From Aedes albopictus (lineage: Eukaryota > Arthropoda > Insecta > Diptera > Culicidae), in assembly GCF_035046485.1 (NCBI RefSeq), contig NC_085137.1, forward strand, positions 453,212,980 through 453,276,979: 64,000 bases of DNA, given 5' to 3'. Below are positions 51,925 to 63,000 of this stretch, piece after piece. The translations under genes were made by a program, and so were the position numbers. How positions within the stretch are numbered: position 1 is the stretch's first letter; each line of letters begins with the position of its first letter. The notes beneath the pieces are model-generated. The model did not search any database, was not told the origin of the DNA, and saw only the letters and a list, made by a program, of their open reading frames with translations.

Positions 51925-52735
51925 TTGTTCACCCATCATGCTCTCTGTGCCATCTGGATCAGAAACGAGTACTAACTCTGGAGTAATTTTGTCCAGCATT
52001 CTTATGACATGCCCTTCCCACCATATCCTTCCAACTTTGACCACCTTTGGATTTCTGAGTTCGCCGTAGAGTGCAGCGAGCTAGTGGTTCATGCTTATTC
52101 GCCACACGCTGCAGCGCGCTGTTCTCCTTTACACCGTCAAAGATCATTCTTAGCACACGGCGCTCGAAAACTCCGAGTGTTTGCAGGTCCTCCACGAGCA
52201 CGGCCCATGCCTCATGTCCGTAGAGGACCATCGGTCTTATTAGCGTTTTGTACATGATACAATTGATGCGGGGGTAAATCTTCCATGACTGCATGAAGGC
52301 TGTAGCGGCACATTCTTTCGTCGATCGGCCACCAGCTTAAAACGCGCCTCTGCATATCACCCATCACGATAAATGCTGTTCCCAGCTCGCGTGTTTTGCT
52401 GCAGCTCTGGTAGATGGTATGATTACCTCTAAACGTTCGCACCATGGATCCTGTCCAGCACAACTGCTGCAGCGCTACGATGCCGAGCCCGCGGCCCTTC
52501 AGTAGATCGGCGAGTATGCGGGTGCTCCAAATGAAGTTGATAGATCGGCTGTTCCGAGTTTCCAATCGCAAGTCCTTTTCGTTCGCTGGGGTCGTTGCCG
52601 GTTCGTATTGCTTTTTTACAGCTGGCTCGGAAGGCCGAACACCAACTCCCTACTTTTCGGAGAACCATAGTGCACATTGGAGTATAGAGTCCTTCCTAGA
52701 CGCTGTTGTGAGCAAACCATCCCCCTCCTTGTCCC
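51925..52735 (-). pseudogene. RTE-type LINE with internal deletion (both ends kept)
   Basis: On the minus strand the 5' leader (GAGCCAGCTGTAAAAAA) and the endonuclease N-terminus are present: STRILADLLKGRGLGIVALQ, CWTGSMVRTFRGNHTIYQS, ELGTAFIVMGDMQRR, WWPIDERMC. At about 52305 the sequence jumps directly to the region past the RT (MYKTLIRPMVLYGHEAWA, LQTLGVFERRVLRM). About 2.1 kb (rest of endonuclease, all RT motifs) is missing compared with copy 4. It is closely related to copy 4 rather than copies 2 or 3. Several frame breaks follow near 52080. Confidence 0.85.
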
Positions 52736-54121
52736 TGTCAGCATGCAATGCATAAATGCATAACGTTGTCACAGCAAAATTCGTTGACATTTAGTGCATC
52801 ATAGGTATTGCTTACATTACCCGTATATGTCGTCCACTTCCCGTCTTGATTAGTTTGTTTTCCTTACGCATTCGTAAGATTCGTTACGATACATTGCACT
52901 CTGAGGTGTTGTGTAATTTCCCTCGAGTGCCCACTGACTGATAGGTACCGCAATGTACCTGTTACCTTGAATATCTAAAATCGTGTGCCCAGGTACTACT
53001 GCTCCTCTTCAGAACGCACAATCGAAGCGAAAATGTGCAACGTCAACGGGTCGTCCGAGGAAGACACCGTCAACCAAAACATCAAAACAAGCTCTCGCCT
53101 CGCCCGATAAGATAAACGCAAGCGCGCGCGTCCGCGTAGACGTTGTTGGTTTGGTATGCTGTCGAAAATAAAGTGCGGGATATTTCTCGGAACGCACCAG
53201 GACCCTCAAACTTCAAACTGTGTGCAAAATGTGGAATTTAAATAAAATCTGACCATATTTAAGCGATGATGGGTGGTCGCGGGTTGGTGTGGTGTCTTCC
53301 TGCTTGTAGATATGACCGATAGCTGGAAGAAACGCTGAATCGGAGCGAGCGAGGAAAGAAGATCAGCGGGGAAGTGTGATTTATCAGCTGAGTGAGTCTC
53401 GCTATCGGAGGGTGTAAATCAGCTGAGTGGACTTGGCGCGTGCTCCCTGTGGGTAGGTGGTACTTGAGCGGGTCTGGCTCAAGTGCATCTGCTGACAATA
53501 CGGGAGTAAATATGTATGGTGGGTAATAATCTTTGATAGCAGTACAATTCCTGGAATGTGATGATGATGAAGTGATATTAAACTGGGAATAAAATTGTGT
53601 TGTTGCATAAGCCATAAAGGGATTTTTAGAAAATATTTTATTGAACCGACCGACGTTACGACAATATTTCTCTAGGAGTTACTCTAGGAAGTTTTTCAAA
53701 AAGTTTCATTGGGAATTTCTCCAGCTCATTCGGAAGAGTTCAATTAGATATTCGTACAGGAGTTGTTGGCTAATAACCTACAAGAATAACTGCAGAAGAT
53801 CCATCGAGTTCCAGAAGTTCCAGAAGTTCCAGAAGTTTCGGAGTTCCTTCGAAAATTTATCGAGATAAACATACCAGATGATAATTTCTTTTTAAATTTC
53901 TTAGAAAAGATATTTCACAAATTCTTGGATTTTTACATTTTTTAGATTAATTTGGAAATTCCTTCGGTATGTACTGTGACGTCTGATTGTTCCTTTGGAA
54001 ATTTTATCGCATATTCCTATGAAATATTCTTCCAAATATTTTTTGGCAAATCTATTGAAAATATCTTTGGATTTTTTTTTCGACAATTAGTTACCGAAGA
54101 AAGTTCCAAACAAATTGTCGA
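52736..54121. other. Non-coding; GC-richer part and degenerate repeat part
   Basis: 52980-53480 is GC-richer than its surroundings. A short frame begins MCNVNGSSEEDTVNQN at 53033 and stops after SSRLAR; I recognise no family. Purine-rich GA tracts and repeated CAGCTGAGTG occur at 53330-53440. From about 53660 to 54120 the sequence is the degenerate TTCC-type repeat again, with CCAGAAGTT three times in tandem near 53812-53838. Confidence 0.35.
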
Positions 54122-54123
54122 TA

Positions 54124-55084
54124 AGGAGTGTATCGTAAAGTAGTTGAAAATGTTTAAACTAGTCTCAAAAATAGTTTAATACAACTTTTGAGTAATTTTA
54201 TTTTTGGAGATACTGTATAAATCCTTGAAAAAAAGAAATGGCTTTTATGGTTTTTTAAAAATGTTCTTTTAACTGGGATTTTAACCTAGATTACTGAACG
54301 CATGTTTTTAAATTTTTGCACACCTTCTTAAAAATTGAAATTGCGAAAAAAGTTCGATAATGTTCGAAAATTTTTAACTTTTTTGTGCAAATAAAATGAG
54401 CTCCAGAATCCTCATGATATAGGCAAATTATTTTTTTCAAGAAAAATCTCCACTGCATTTAAGCGCAATTCTTAAAAATGAACAAAAGGCCATTTTTGAG
54501 GAACCCCTTTTTTCTATGCTCCTCCAAATCATGTTTACGCAAATAAAAAATACATAAAATGAAAAAATCGCATTTTTTTAAATAGGGTATGTTTTTTAAT
54601 TAATGGACGAGTAAGTTAGAGCAAAAAATAGAATTTTATAATTTTTCTAAGATATTCAAAGCAGAACTTTAAAGTTTAATTAAAAAATAGACGTTTTTTG
54701 GAGTGGACCATTTTGTAGATATAGGAGATTTTTCTATCGAAAATATGAATTTTGAAAGTCGGTGTTGAATGATATGTTATGTGTACATAACTGTTAACAA
54801 ACACCAATATTTTTCAGATTTTTTATCGTACAAATTCTACTCGCTACAGATTTTTGAAATGTTGAAAAAGCTTAACAAAATTGCATTTTGTGCAGATTTT
54901 TATTTTGTGAGGTGTATTCATTTAACCATATTTTCAATAATACAAAACATTTTCCAAATGTTTCCAAGGTATTCTAAACTTAACTATATTGTGAAGATTT
55001 CATAGAAGAACCGAAATGAAAAGACCAACCCAGCTTCGAGATAGAGCATTCTGAACATTTTCAACTACTTTCCGATACACTCCT
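54124..55084. mobile_element. TA-flanked MITE sharing ends with the Tc1-type element
   Basis: The ends are AGGAGTGTATCGTAAAGTAG and, mirrored, AGGAGTGTATCGGAAAGTAG. TA flanks at 54122-54123 and 55085-55086. The first 12 bases differ by one base from the Tc1-type element at 20371 (AGGACTGTATCG). The 961-bp interior is AT-rich and has no transposase. It may have been mobilised by a related Tc1 transposase. Confidence 0.8.
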
Positions 55085-55086
55085 TA

Positions 55087-55214
55087 TGTATCAACTTTTC
55101 TATTACATGCAATGCATCTCCAATTTTGGCCGATTGTATAGATAGTAGTAAATTTGAGTTAACAAAATTTTTGGTAATGAATATTTCATCTGGAACATGC
55201 TCGTATGAATAAAA
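55087..55214. other. Short AT-rich spacer
   Basis: Nothing recognised; it separates the TA-flanked MITE from the 3' end of LINE copy 3. Confidence 0.4.
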
Positions 55215-57097
55215 TTGATCTTACTTACCGATCAGGCTAAGGCCGGGTGGCCTCTGCTGTAAATAGTAGCCGTCTCCATTCCACTCGGTGCTGTTTGTCT
55301 CCAGTTCCGCACTCTGCGTAGGGTCCGCAGATCGTCCTCCACTTGGTCGACCCACCTAGCTCGCTGCGCACCACGTCTTCTTGTACCGGTCGGATGACTA
55401 TCGAGAACCATTTTAGTCGGGTTGCTATCCGACATCCTGATGACGTGACCCGCTCACCATAGCCTCCCGATTTTCGTGGTATGGATGATGGCTGGTTCTC
55501 ATAGCAGCTGATGCAGCTCGTGGTTCATTCGCCTTCTCCAAGTCCCGTCTTTCATCTGCACTCCGCCGTAGATGGTACGCAACACCTTCCGTTCGAAAAC
55601 TCCAAGGGCGCGTTGGTCCTCTGCACGTAGGGTCTATGTTTCGTGCCCATAGAGGACGACCGGTCTAATCAGTGTTTTGTAGATAGTTAACTTCGTGTTA
55701 AGGCGAACTTTATTCGATTGTAGAGTTTTGCGGAGTCCAAAGTAAGCACGATTTCCTGCCACAATGCGCTTCTGAATTTCTCTGCTGTTGTCGTTGTCGG
55801 CGGTCACCAGTGAGCCCAAGTACACGAATTCTTCAACCGCCTCGATTTCATCACCGTCGATATAAATTCGGGGTGGCGGGCGCGGTGATTCCTCCCTGGA
55901 GCCCTTTGCCATCATGTACTTTGTCTTAGACACATTAATGACTAATCCGATTCGCCTGGCTTCACTCTTTAGTCGGATGTACGTTTCCGCCATCGTCTCA
56001 AATTTACGAGCTATAATGTCAATGCCATCAGCGAAACCAAGCAGCTGAACGGACTTCGTGAAAATCGTCCCACTCGTGTTTATCCCCGCTCTCCTTATTA
56101 CACCCTCTAACGCAATGTTGAACAGCAAGCACGAAAGACCATCACCTTGCCGTAACCCTCTGCGAGATTCGAAAGGACTCGAGAGTGTCCCTGATACTCG
56201 AACTGCGCACATCATTCGGTCCATCGTCGCCTTGATCAATCGTATCAGTTTATCCGGGAATCCGTATTCGTGCATAATCTGCCATAGCTGTTCTCGATCG
56301 ATTGTATCATACGCCGATTTGAAATCGATGAACAAGTGATGTGTGGGCACGTTGTATTCGCGGCATTTCTGCAACACCTGGCGGATGGCGAACATCTGGT
56401 CCGTTGTAGCGCGTTCACCCATAAATCCAGCCAGATATTGCCCCACGAACTCTCTTGCAATCGGTGATAGACGGCGGTATAAAATTTGAGAGAGTATCTT
56501 GTAGGCAGCGCTCAGTAGTGTGATCGCGCAGTAGTTCCCGCAATCCAACTTGTCGCCCTTTTTGTAGATGGGACACACGATACCTTCCATCCATTCCTCC
56601 GGTAATACTTCCTCCTCCCAAATCTTGGTAATGACCCAGTGTAGTGCTCTCACCAGTGCTTCTCCACCGTATTTTAGAAGCTCGCTTGGTAGTTGATCTG
56701 CTCCAGTGGCTTTGCTGTTTTTCAACCGGCCAACCTCCTCCTCAATCTCTTGGAGGTCAGGGGCCGGAAGTCTTTCGTCCTGTGCACATACTCCTAGATC
56801 TGTAACCATGCCACCTTCGGTACTTGCGGTAATGCTGCCGCCACCTCTTGACCACCTCACGCTCGCTCGTGAGAATATTCCCGTGATTATCTCGACACAT
56901 GACGGGGAAGCCTCTGCGCGAGCGGTTCAGCTTCTCGTGGAACTTTCGTGTGTCCTTAGCGCGGTACAGCTGTCCATCGTTTCGCGATCTCGTTCTTCCT
57001 GCTGGCACTTCATCATCCGGAAGACTGAGTTCTGCCTGTTCCGCGCCTGTCTGTAACGTGCCTCATTTGCTCTCGTACGGTGTTGCAGCATTCTCAC

Positions 57098-57856
57098 TAG
57101 GGCAGTTCAGACTTTAAACATGTCAAAAATCCAAAGCTCCCATATGTTCGTTACAATCATTGGTGTAAAACTAGAGTCTTGTCAAATTTTCAGCCATTTC
57201 TGTGGTGATTTAATGGTGGCCCAAGAGCAAAATAGGTTTATATGGGAATTACTATGGAGAATTTTCGAAAAAGGCTCTCCGCGCTGTAGAGCATTACCAC
57301 ATGGATGAAGTCATAGGGTCAAGGCCAAATTGAATTCTTCAGATCTCAATGATGAATGTTGCCGAAGACCGGAACTTATTTCGACAATCGGGGAAAAAGT
57401 TATTAAACAAATTCTCACTCGCATGCGCATCTTTATACACGATGTCCTGCAAGGTGTGCAAGAAGGTAGCACGCATACTATGATTGCGTGTCAAGCGTGT
57501 CGATCGAGCTGTGGTCTTCTGTTCAAGCATGCATGAATGAATATTGATTAATAACTTCTGTCTCGTGAGTCGAAACGAGTTGCGGTCTTCGGCAACATTC
57601 ATCATTGAGATCTGAAGAATTTAATTTGACTTTGACCCAACGCCTTCATCCATGTGGTGATGCTCTACAGCGCGGAGAACCTTTTTCAAAAATTCTCCAT
57701 AGTAATTCCCATATAAACCTATTTTGGTTTTGGGCCACCATTAAATCACCACCGAAATGGCTGAAAATTTGACAGGACTCTAGTTTTGCACCAAGGATTG
57801 TAATGAACATATGGGAGCTTTGAGTTTTTAACATGTTTAAAGTCTGAACTGCCCTA
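57098..57856. mobile_element. hAT-type foldback MITE with exact 8-bp TSD ATTCTCAC
   Basis: The ends are TAGGGCAGTTCAGACTTTAA and its complement. The exact repeat ATTCTCAC is at 57090-57097 and 57857-57864. TAGGG plus 8 bp fits hAT. The arms, each about 275-300 bp, are near-identical reverse complements (for example TTGCCGAAGACCGGAAC near 57358 is mirrored near 57585), with a loop of about 170 bp. It disrupts LINE copy 3 between the endonuclease and RT, so it is younger than that LINE. Confidence 0.93.
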
Positions 57857-59164
57857 ATTCTCACCCATGCTGCATTCTTCTCGTTTTTCAACTGTTCACC
57901 TTCGCCGTCGTACCAGTCGTTTCCGTGATTCGGAGTCGCGAAGCCTAGTGCTGTAGCCGAGGTACTACCTATGGCGGATCGGATGTTCCTCCAGCCATCT
58001 TCAAGTGTAGCTGCGCCAAGCTGCTCTTCCGTTGGTAGGGCCACTGCTAACTGCTGCGCGTAGTCTTGAGCCACTTCTACGTTACGAAGTTGCTCGATGT
58101 TGAGCCGCGGCGTTCGACTTCGACGCGTGGTGATAGCTGTCGAAAGTTTTGAGCGCATGCATACAGCGACTAAGTAGTGATCCGAATCTATATTCGCACT
58201 GCGGAATGTACGGACTTTATTGGTTATATCCGAGAAGAATGTACCGTCGATTAGAACGTGGTGGATTTGGTTTTCTGTTTGATGGTCGGGTGACCTTCAG
58301 GTGGCTTTGTGGATATCTTTGCGGGGGAAGAAGGTTCTTCGGACTACCATACCACGGGAGGCTGCAAAGTTTACGCATCGCTGGCCGTTGTCATTCGATA
58401 CGGCGTGCAGGCTGTTTCGCTCGGTTGTCGGTCTGTACATTTCTTCCCTTCCTACCTGCGCTTTCATATAGCCGACAACGATTTGCACGTCACGCGGCGA
58501 GCAACCATCGTATGTTTGCTCTAACTGCGCGTGGAACGCTTCTTTCTCGTCATCAGGTCTCCCTTCGTGTGGGCAGTGGACGTTGATGATGCTGTAGTTA
58601 AAGAAACGGCCCGTAACTCTTAACATGCACATCCTTGCGTAGATCGGCTGCCACCCGATCACACGTTGTCGCATCTTGCCCAACACTATAAATCCTGTTC
58701 CCAGTTCATTGGTGGTGCCACAGCTTTGGTAGAAGGTAGCCGGTCGATGCCCGCTTTTCCACACTTTCTGTCCAGTCCAACAAAGTTTCCGCAACGCCCC
58801 GATGTCGAAGTTGCGGGGATGTATGTAGTTCGACGTAGATTATCCTGTCACATCCTGCGAAACCAAGTGACTTGCAATTCCATGTTTCAAGTTTCCAATC
58901 GTAGTCCTTATTTCGTCGCGTGGGTCTTTGCCGATTGTATCGAGTCGTATTTTCTCCTATATTATTCGCAATGGGGATTTTTACGGGTGGCTTATTGGGC
59001 CTACGCCAACACTCCTGTCTCGCCGGAGGGCCATCGTGCCAGTTCTGTTTAACGTCCCAACCAACACTGGGACGACCACGCTGATGGGGCTACAACCTTG
59101 GATCTAGCTGGGCGTGGTGCAGCGTTTCTTACTCAGCTGCTGGATGCCAGAACAAACGCTGTTT

Positions 59165-59384
59165 GACCGCACCTCCTTGGTGAACAGACGCTCGAATCGT
59201 ACCTTCTCAATCTAGCTGAAGTCAGAAGGACAACAGTGCCCAGGCTGCACTACCAGCTAAGCACACAACTCTTAGCTGGCGATCTTTGTCATCGCTTGAC
59301 CCGTGGAAGCATGAGGTAGGAACTTGTGAGGACCAGAGCTATGTTGGACGCTCTACTTATCGACTCACCGTTTTGCAATCCAGG
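59165..59384 (-). repeat. LINE 5' leader segment shared with 45074-45246
   Basis: On the minus strand the segment reads GCAAAACGGTGAGTCGATAA through TCTGTTCACCAAGG. It contains everything in the detached fragment plus about 60 additional bases near 59180-59240. It forms part of the leader of LINE copy 3. Confidence 0.75.
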
Positions 59385-60000
59385 AAATGCTTCCAGTTTC
59401 GCATTAACCCATCCACTAACAACACCCAAATTCCCGTGACATCTAGACCTGAGAAGACGTAGAGGTCTCTACATACTTTTCTTAGGTGTCCAACTAATCT
59501 TCTATTCGCATCCCTCAGCTGTCGCGAGGATGTGACCAGGACAGTTTTCAACTGTTTGGAGGATCGTGTCAATCTTGTCTTAGAGTCTTGTCTCTGTGCT
59601 TTGGTAACGGACGGGAAGAATGCAATTTTCAAAACAGCGGTTTGAGACTGTACCACCAACGAATTTGTGTGACTTACTAAATATTCAGTAGGAATGTAAA
59701 ATAAAAACTCGTTACAGTATGCGGCAGGAAAAAATGCGAAAGTGTTTTTCAACTTCAAACCTCGTTTTCGTCCATTTGACATTAACCAATCTATGTTTCA
59801 ACGTTCCATGATCTATAATAGGCTAGTTTTCTGAAAAGTTAATTAAAAATTTTCCCATTTTGGTCACTAACCTTTACAGGGCGGCGCCTGAAGCTGAAGA
59901 CAATCAGACTTTTTCAAACCGCAGAAAAGTACACAGGTCGTTAAATTTCGTATCTGATAAAACAGAATTTTTAATTTTCTCTACAATATCATCAAATATG

Positions 60001-63000
60001 GGGGTGGAAGCTCAGGTAAAATATTATCTCCTGGGCGCCCATTAAAAACACCACCCCCGGCGAAGACTGGCGCTCGAGCCTAGCTATTTAGCACTGTAGT
60101 TGGAGGAAATGCCAATGCAGAACCCGTAGCTTCCGGGAAGGTAAGCCCAGCTCCCTGGGTTAGTGGGTTGGTGTCAGGCCCTGCGAGCCAGCCGTAAAAA
60201 AGACTAGCACCGGAAAATCAACAAGAGAAGAATGCGAACCGATACCAATGGCGACGACCACAGCGACGAAAAGGGACTTGCGATTGGAAGCTCGGTACGT
60301 GGAACTGCAGATCTCTCAACTTCATCGGGAGCACCCGCATACTCGCCGATATACTGAAGGACCGCGGGTTCGGAATCGTAGCGCTGCAGGAGGTGTGTTG
60401 GACAGGATCTATGGTGCGAACGTTTAGAGGTAATCATACCATCTACCAGAGTTGCGGCAACACACGTGAGCTGGGAACAGCTTTTATAGTGATGGGCGAC
60501 ATGCAGAGGCGCGTGATCGGTTGGTGGCCGATCGACGAAAGAATGTGCAGGTTGAGAATCAAGGGCCGATTCTTCAACATTAGCATAATAAACGTGCACA
60601 GCCCTCACTCCGGAAGCACTGATGATGACAAAGACGCATTTTACGCGCAGCTCGAACGCGAGTACGACCGCTGCCCAAACCACGACGTCAAGATCATCAT
60701 AGGGGATCTAAACGCTCAGGTAGGCCAGGAGGAGGAATTCAGACCGACGATTGGAAAGTTCAGCGCCCACCAGCTGACGAACGAAAATGGCCTACGCCTC
60801 ATCGATTTCGCCGCCTCCAAGAACATGGCCATTCGTAGCACCTTTTTCCAGCACAGCCTCCCGTATCGTTACACCTGGAGATCACCACAACAAACGGAAT
60901 CGCAAATCGACCACGTTCTGGTTGATGGACGGCACTTCTCCGACATTATCGACGTCAGGACCTATCGTGGCGCTAATATCGACTCCGATCACTACCTGGT
61001 GATGGTTAAACTGCGCCCAAAACTCTCCGTTATTAACAATGTGCAGTACCGGCGGCCGCCCCGGTACGATCTAGAGCGACTGAAGCAACCGGATGTCGCC
61101 ACCGCATACGCGCAGAATCTTGAGGCAGCGTTGCCGGACGAGGGTGTGCTCGATGTGGCCCCTCTAGAGGACTGTTGGAGTACAGTGAAAGCAGCCATCA
61201 ACAACGCAGCCGAGAGCACTATCGGGTACGTAGAACGGAGTCGACGAAACGATTGGTTCGACGAGGAGTGCAGAGCGGTTCTGGAGGAGAAGGATGCAGC
61301 GCGGGCGGTAATGCTGCAGCATGGAACCCGACAGAATGTGGAGCGATACGGACAGAAGCGGAAGCAGCAGACCCGTCTCTTCCGGGAGAAAAAGCGCCGC
61401 CTGGAAGAAGCGGAGTGCGAGGAAATGGAACTGCTGTGCCGTTCACAGGAAACACGCAAGTTCTACCAGAAGCTCAACGCATCCCGCAAAGGCTACGTGC
61501 CGCAAGCCGAAATATGCAGGGATAAGGAAGGGAGCCTCCTGACAAACAAACGTGAGGTGATCGAAAGGTGGAAGCAGCACTTCGACGAGCACCTGAATGG
61601 CGAAGAGAATGTAGGCACGGAGGACCAAGGCAGCGGAGGAAATGACTATGTTGGTGCAGCAGAGGACGGGAACGAACCAACTCCCACGCTGAGGGAAGTT
61701 AAGGATGCCATCCACCAGCTCAAAAACAACAAAGCGGCTGGTAAGGACGGTATCGCAGCAGAACTCATCAAGATGGGCCCGGAAAAGTTGGCCACCTGTC
61801 TGCACCAGTTAGTAGTCAAGATCTGGGAAACTGAACAGCTACCGGAGGAGTGGAAGGAAGGGATAATCTGTCCCATCCACAAGAAAGGCGACAAGTTAAT
61901 GTGTGAGAACTTTCGAGCGATCACCGTTTTGAATGCCGCCTACAAAGTGCTATCCCAGATCATCTTCCGTCGTCTTTCACCTAAAGTAAATGAGTTCGTG
62001 GGAAGTTACCAAGCCGGTTTCATCGACGGCCGGTCGACAACGGACCAGATCTTCACCGTACGGCAAATCCTCCAGAAATGCCGTGAATACCAGGTCCCAA
62101 CGCATCACCTGTTCATCGACTTCAAAGCGGCATACGACAGTATCGACCGCACAGAGCTATGGAAAATTATGGACGAGAACAGCTTTCCCGGGAAGCTGAC
62201 TAGACTGATAAGAGCAACGATGGACGGTGTGCAGAACAGCGTAAGGATTTCGGATGAGCTATCCAGTTCATTTGAATCTCGACGGGGACTACGACAAGGT
62301 GATGGACTTTCCTGCCTACTATTCAACATCGCCCTGGAAGGTGTTATGCGACGAGCCGGGCTCAACAGCCGGGGTACGATCTTCACGAAATCCAGCCAAT
62401 TTGTCTGTTTTGCGGATGACATGGATATTATTGCCAGAACATTTGGAACGGTGGCAGAACAGTACACCCGCCTGAAACGTGAAGCAGCAAAGGTCGGACT
62501 GGTGGTGAATGCGGCCAAGACAAAGTACATGCTGGTAGGTGGGACTGAGCGAGACAGGACAAGCCTTGGCAGCAATGTTACGATAGACGGGGATACTTTC
62601 GAGGTGGTAGAAGAATTCGTCTACCTCGGTTCCTTGCTAACGGCTGACAATAACGTGAGCCGTGAAATACGAAGGCGCATCATCAGTGGAAGTCGTGCCT
62701 ACTATGGGCTCCAGAAGAAACTGCGGTCAAAAAAGATTCACCCCCGCACCAAATGTACCATGTACAAGACGTTAATAAGACCGGTGGTTCTCTACGGACA
62801 CGAGACATGGACGATGCTCGAGGAGGACCTGCAAGCACTCGGAGTTTTCGAGCGACGGGTGCTAAGGACGATCTTCGGCGGTGTGCAGGAGAACGGTGTG
62901 TGGCGGAGAAGGATGAACCACGAGCTCGCTGCACTTTACGGCGAACACAGTATCCAGAAAGTGGCCAAAGCTGGAAGGATACGGTGGGCAGGGCATGTTG

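Larger units (their letters stand above)
55215..59711 (-). pseudogene. RTE-type LINE (APE endonuclease + RT), defective copy 3
   Basis: On the minus strand a leader of about 0.7 kb precedes DWKLETWNCKSLGF and the endonuclease (FIVLGKMRQRVIGWQPIYAR, NVHCPHEGRPDD, QIVVGYMKAQVG with the usual Asp/Asn altered to Tyr/Lys). A TGG-to-TGA stop lies near 58294, followed in frame by NIDSDHYLV. A hAT-type MITE interrupts the protein at 57098-57856. After a frameshift near 56860 the RT reads LPSELLKYGGEALV, IVCPIYKKGDKLDCGNY, FIDFKSAYDTIDREQ, RRGLRQGDGLSCLLFNIALE. The active site is FADGIDII: the second catalytic Asp is Gly (56024-56026). Stops replace Trp after GHET (about 55631) and again near 55505 and 55462. 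The tail is GTRRRGAQRARWVDQVEDDL. Confidence 0.88.
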
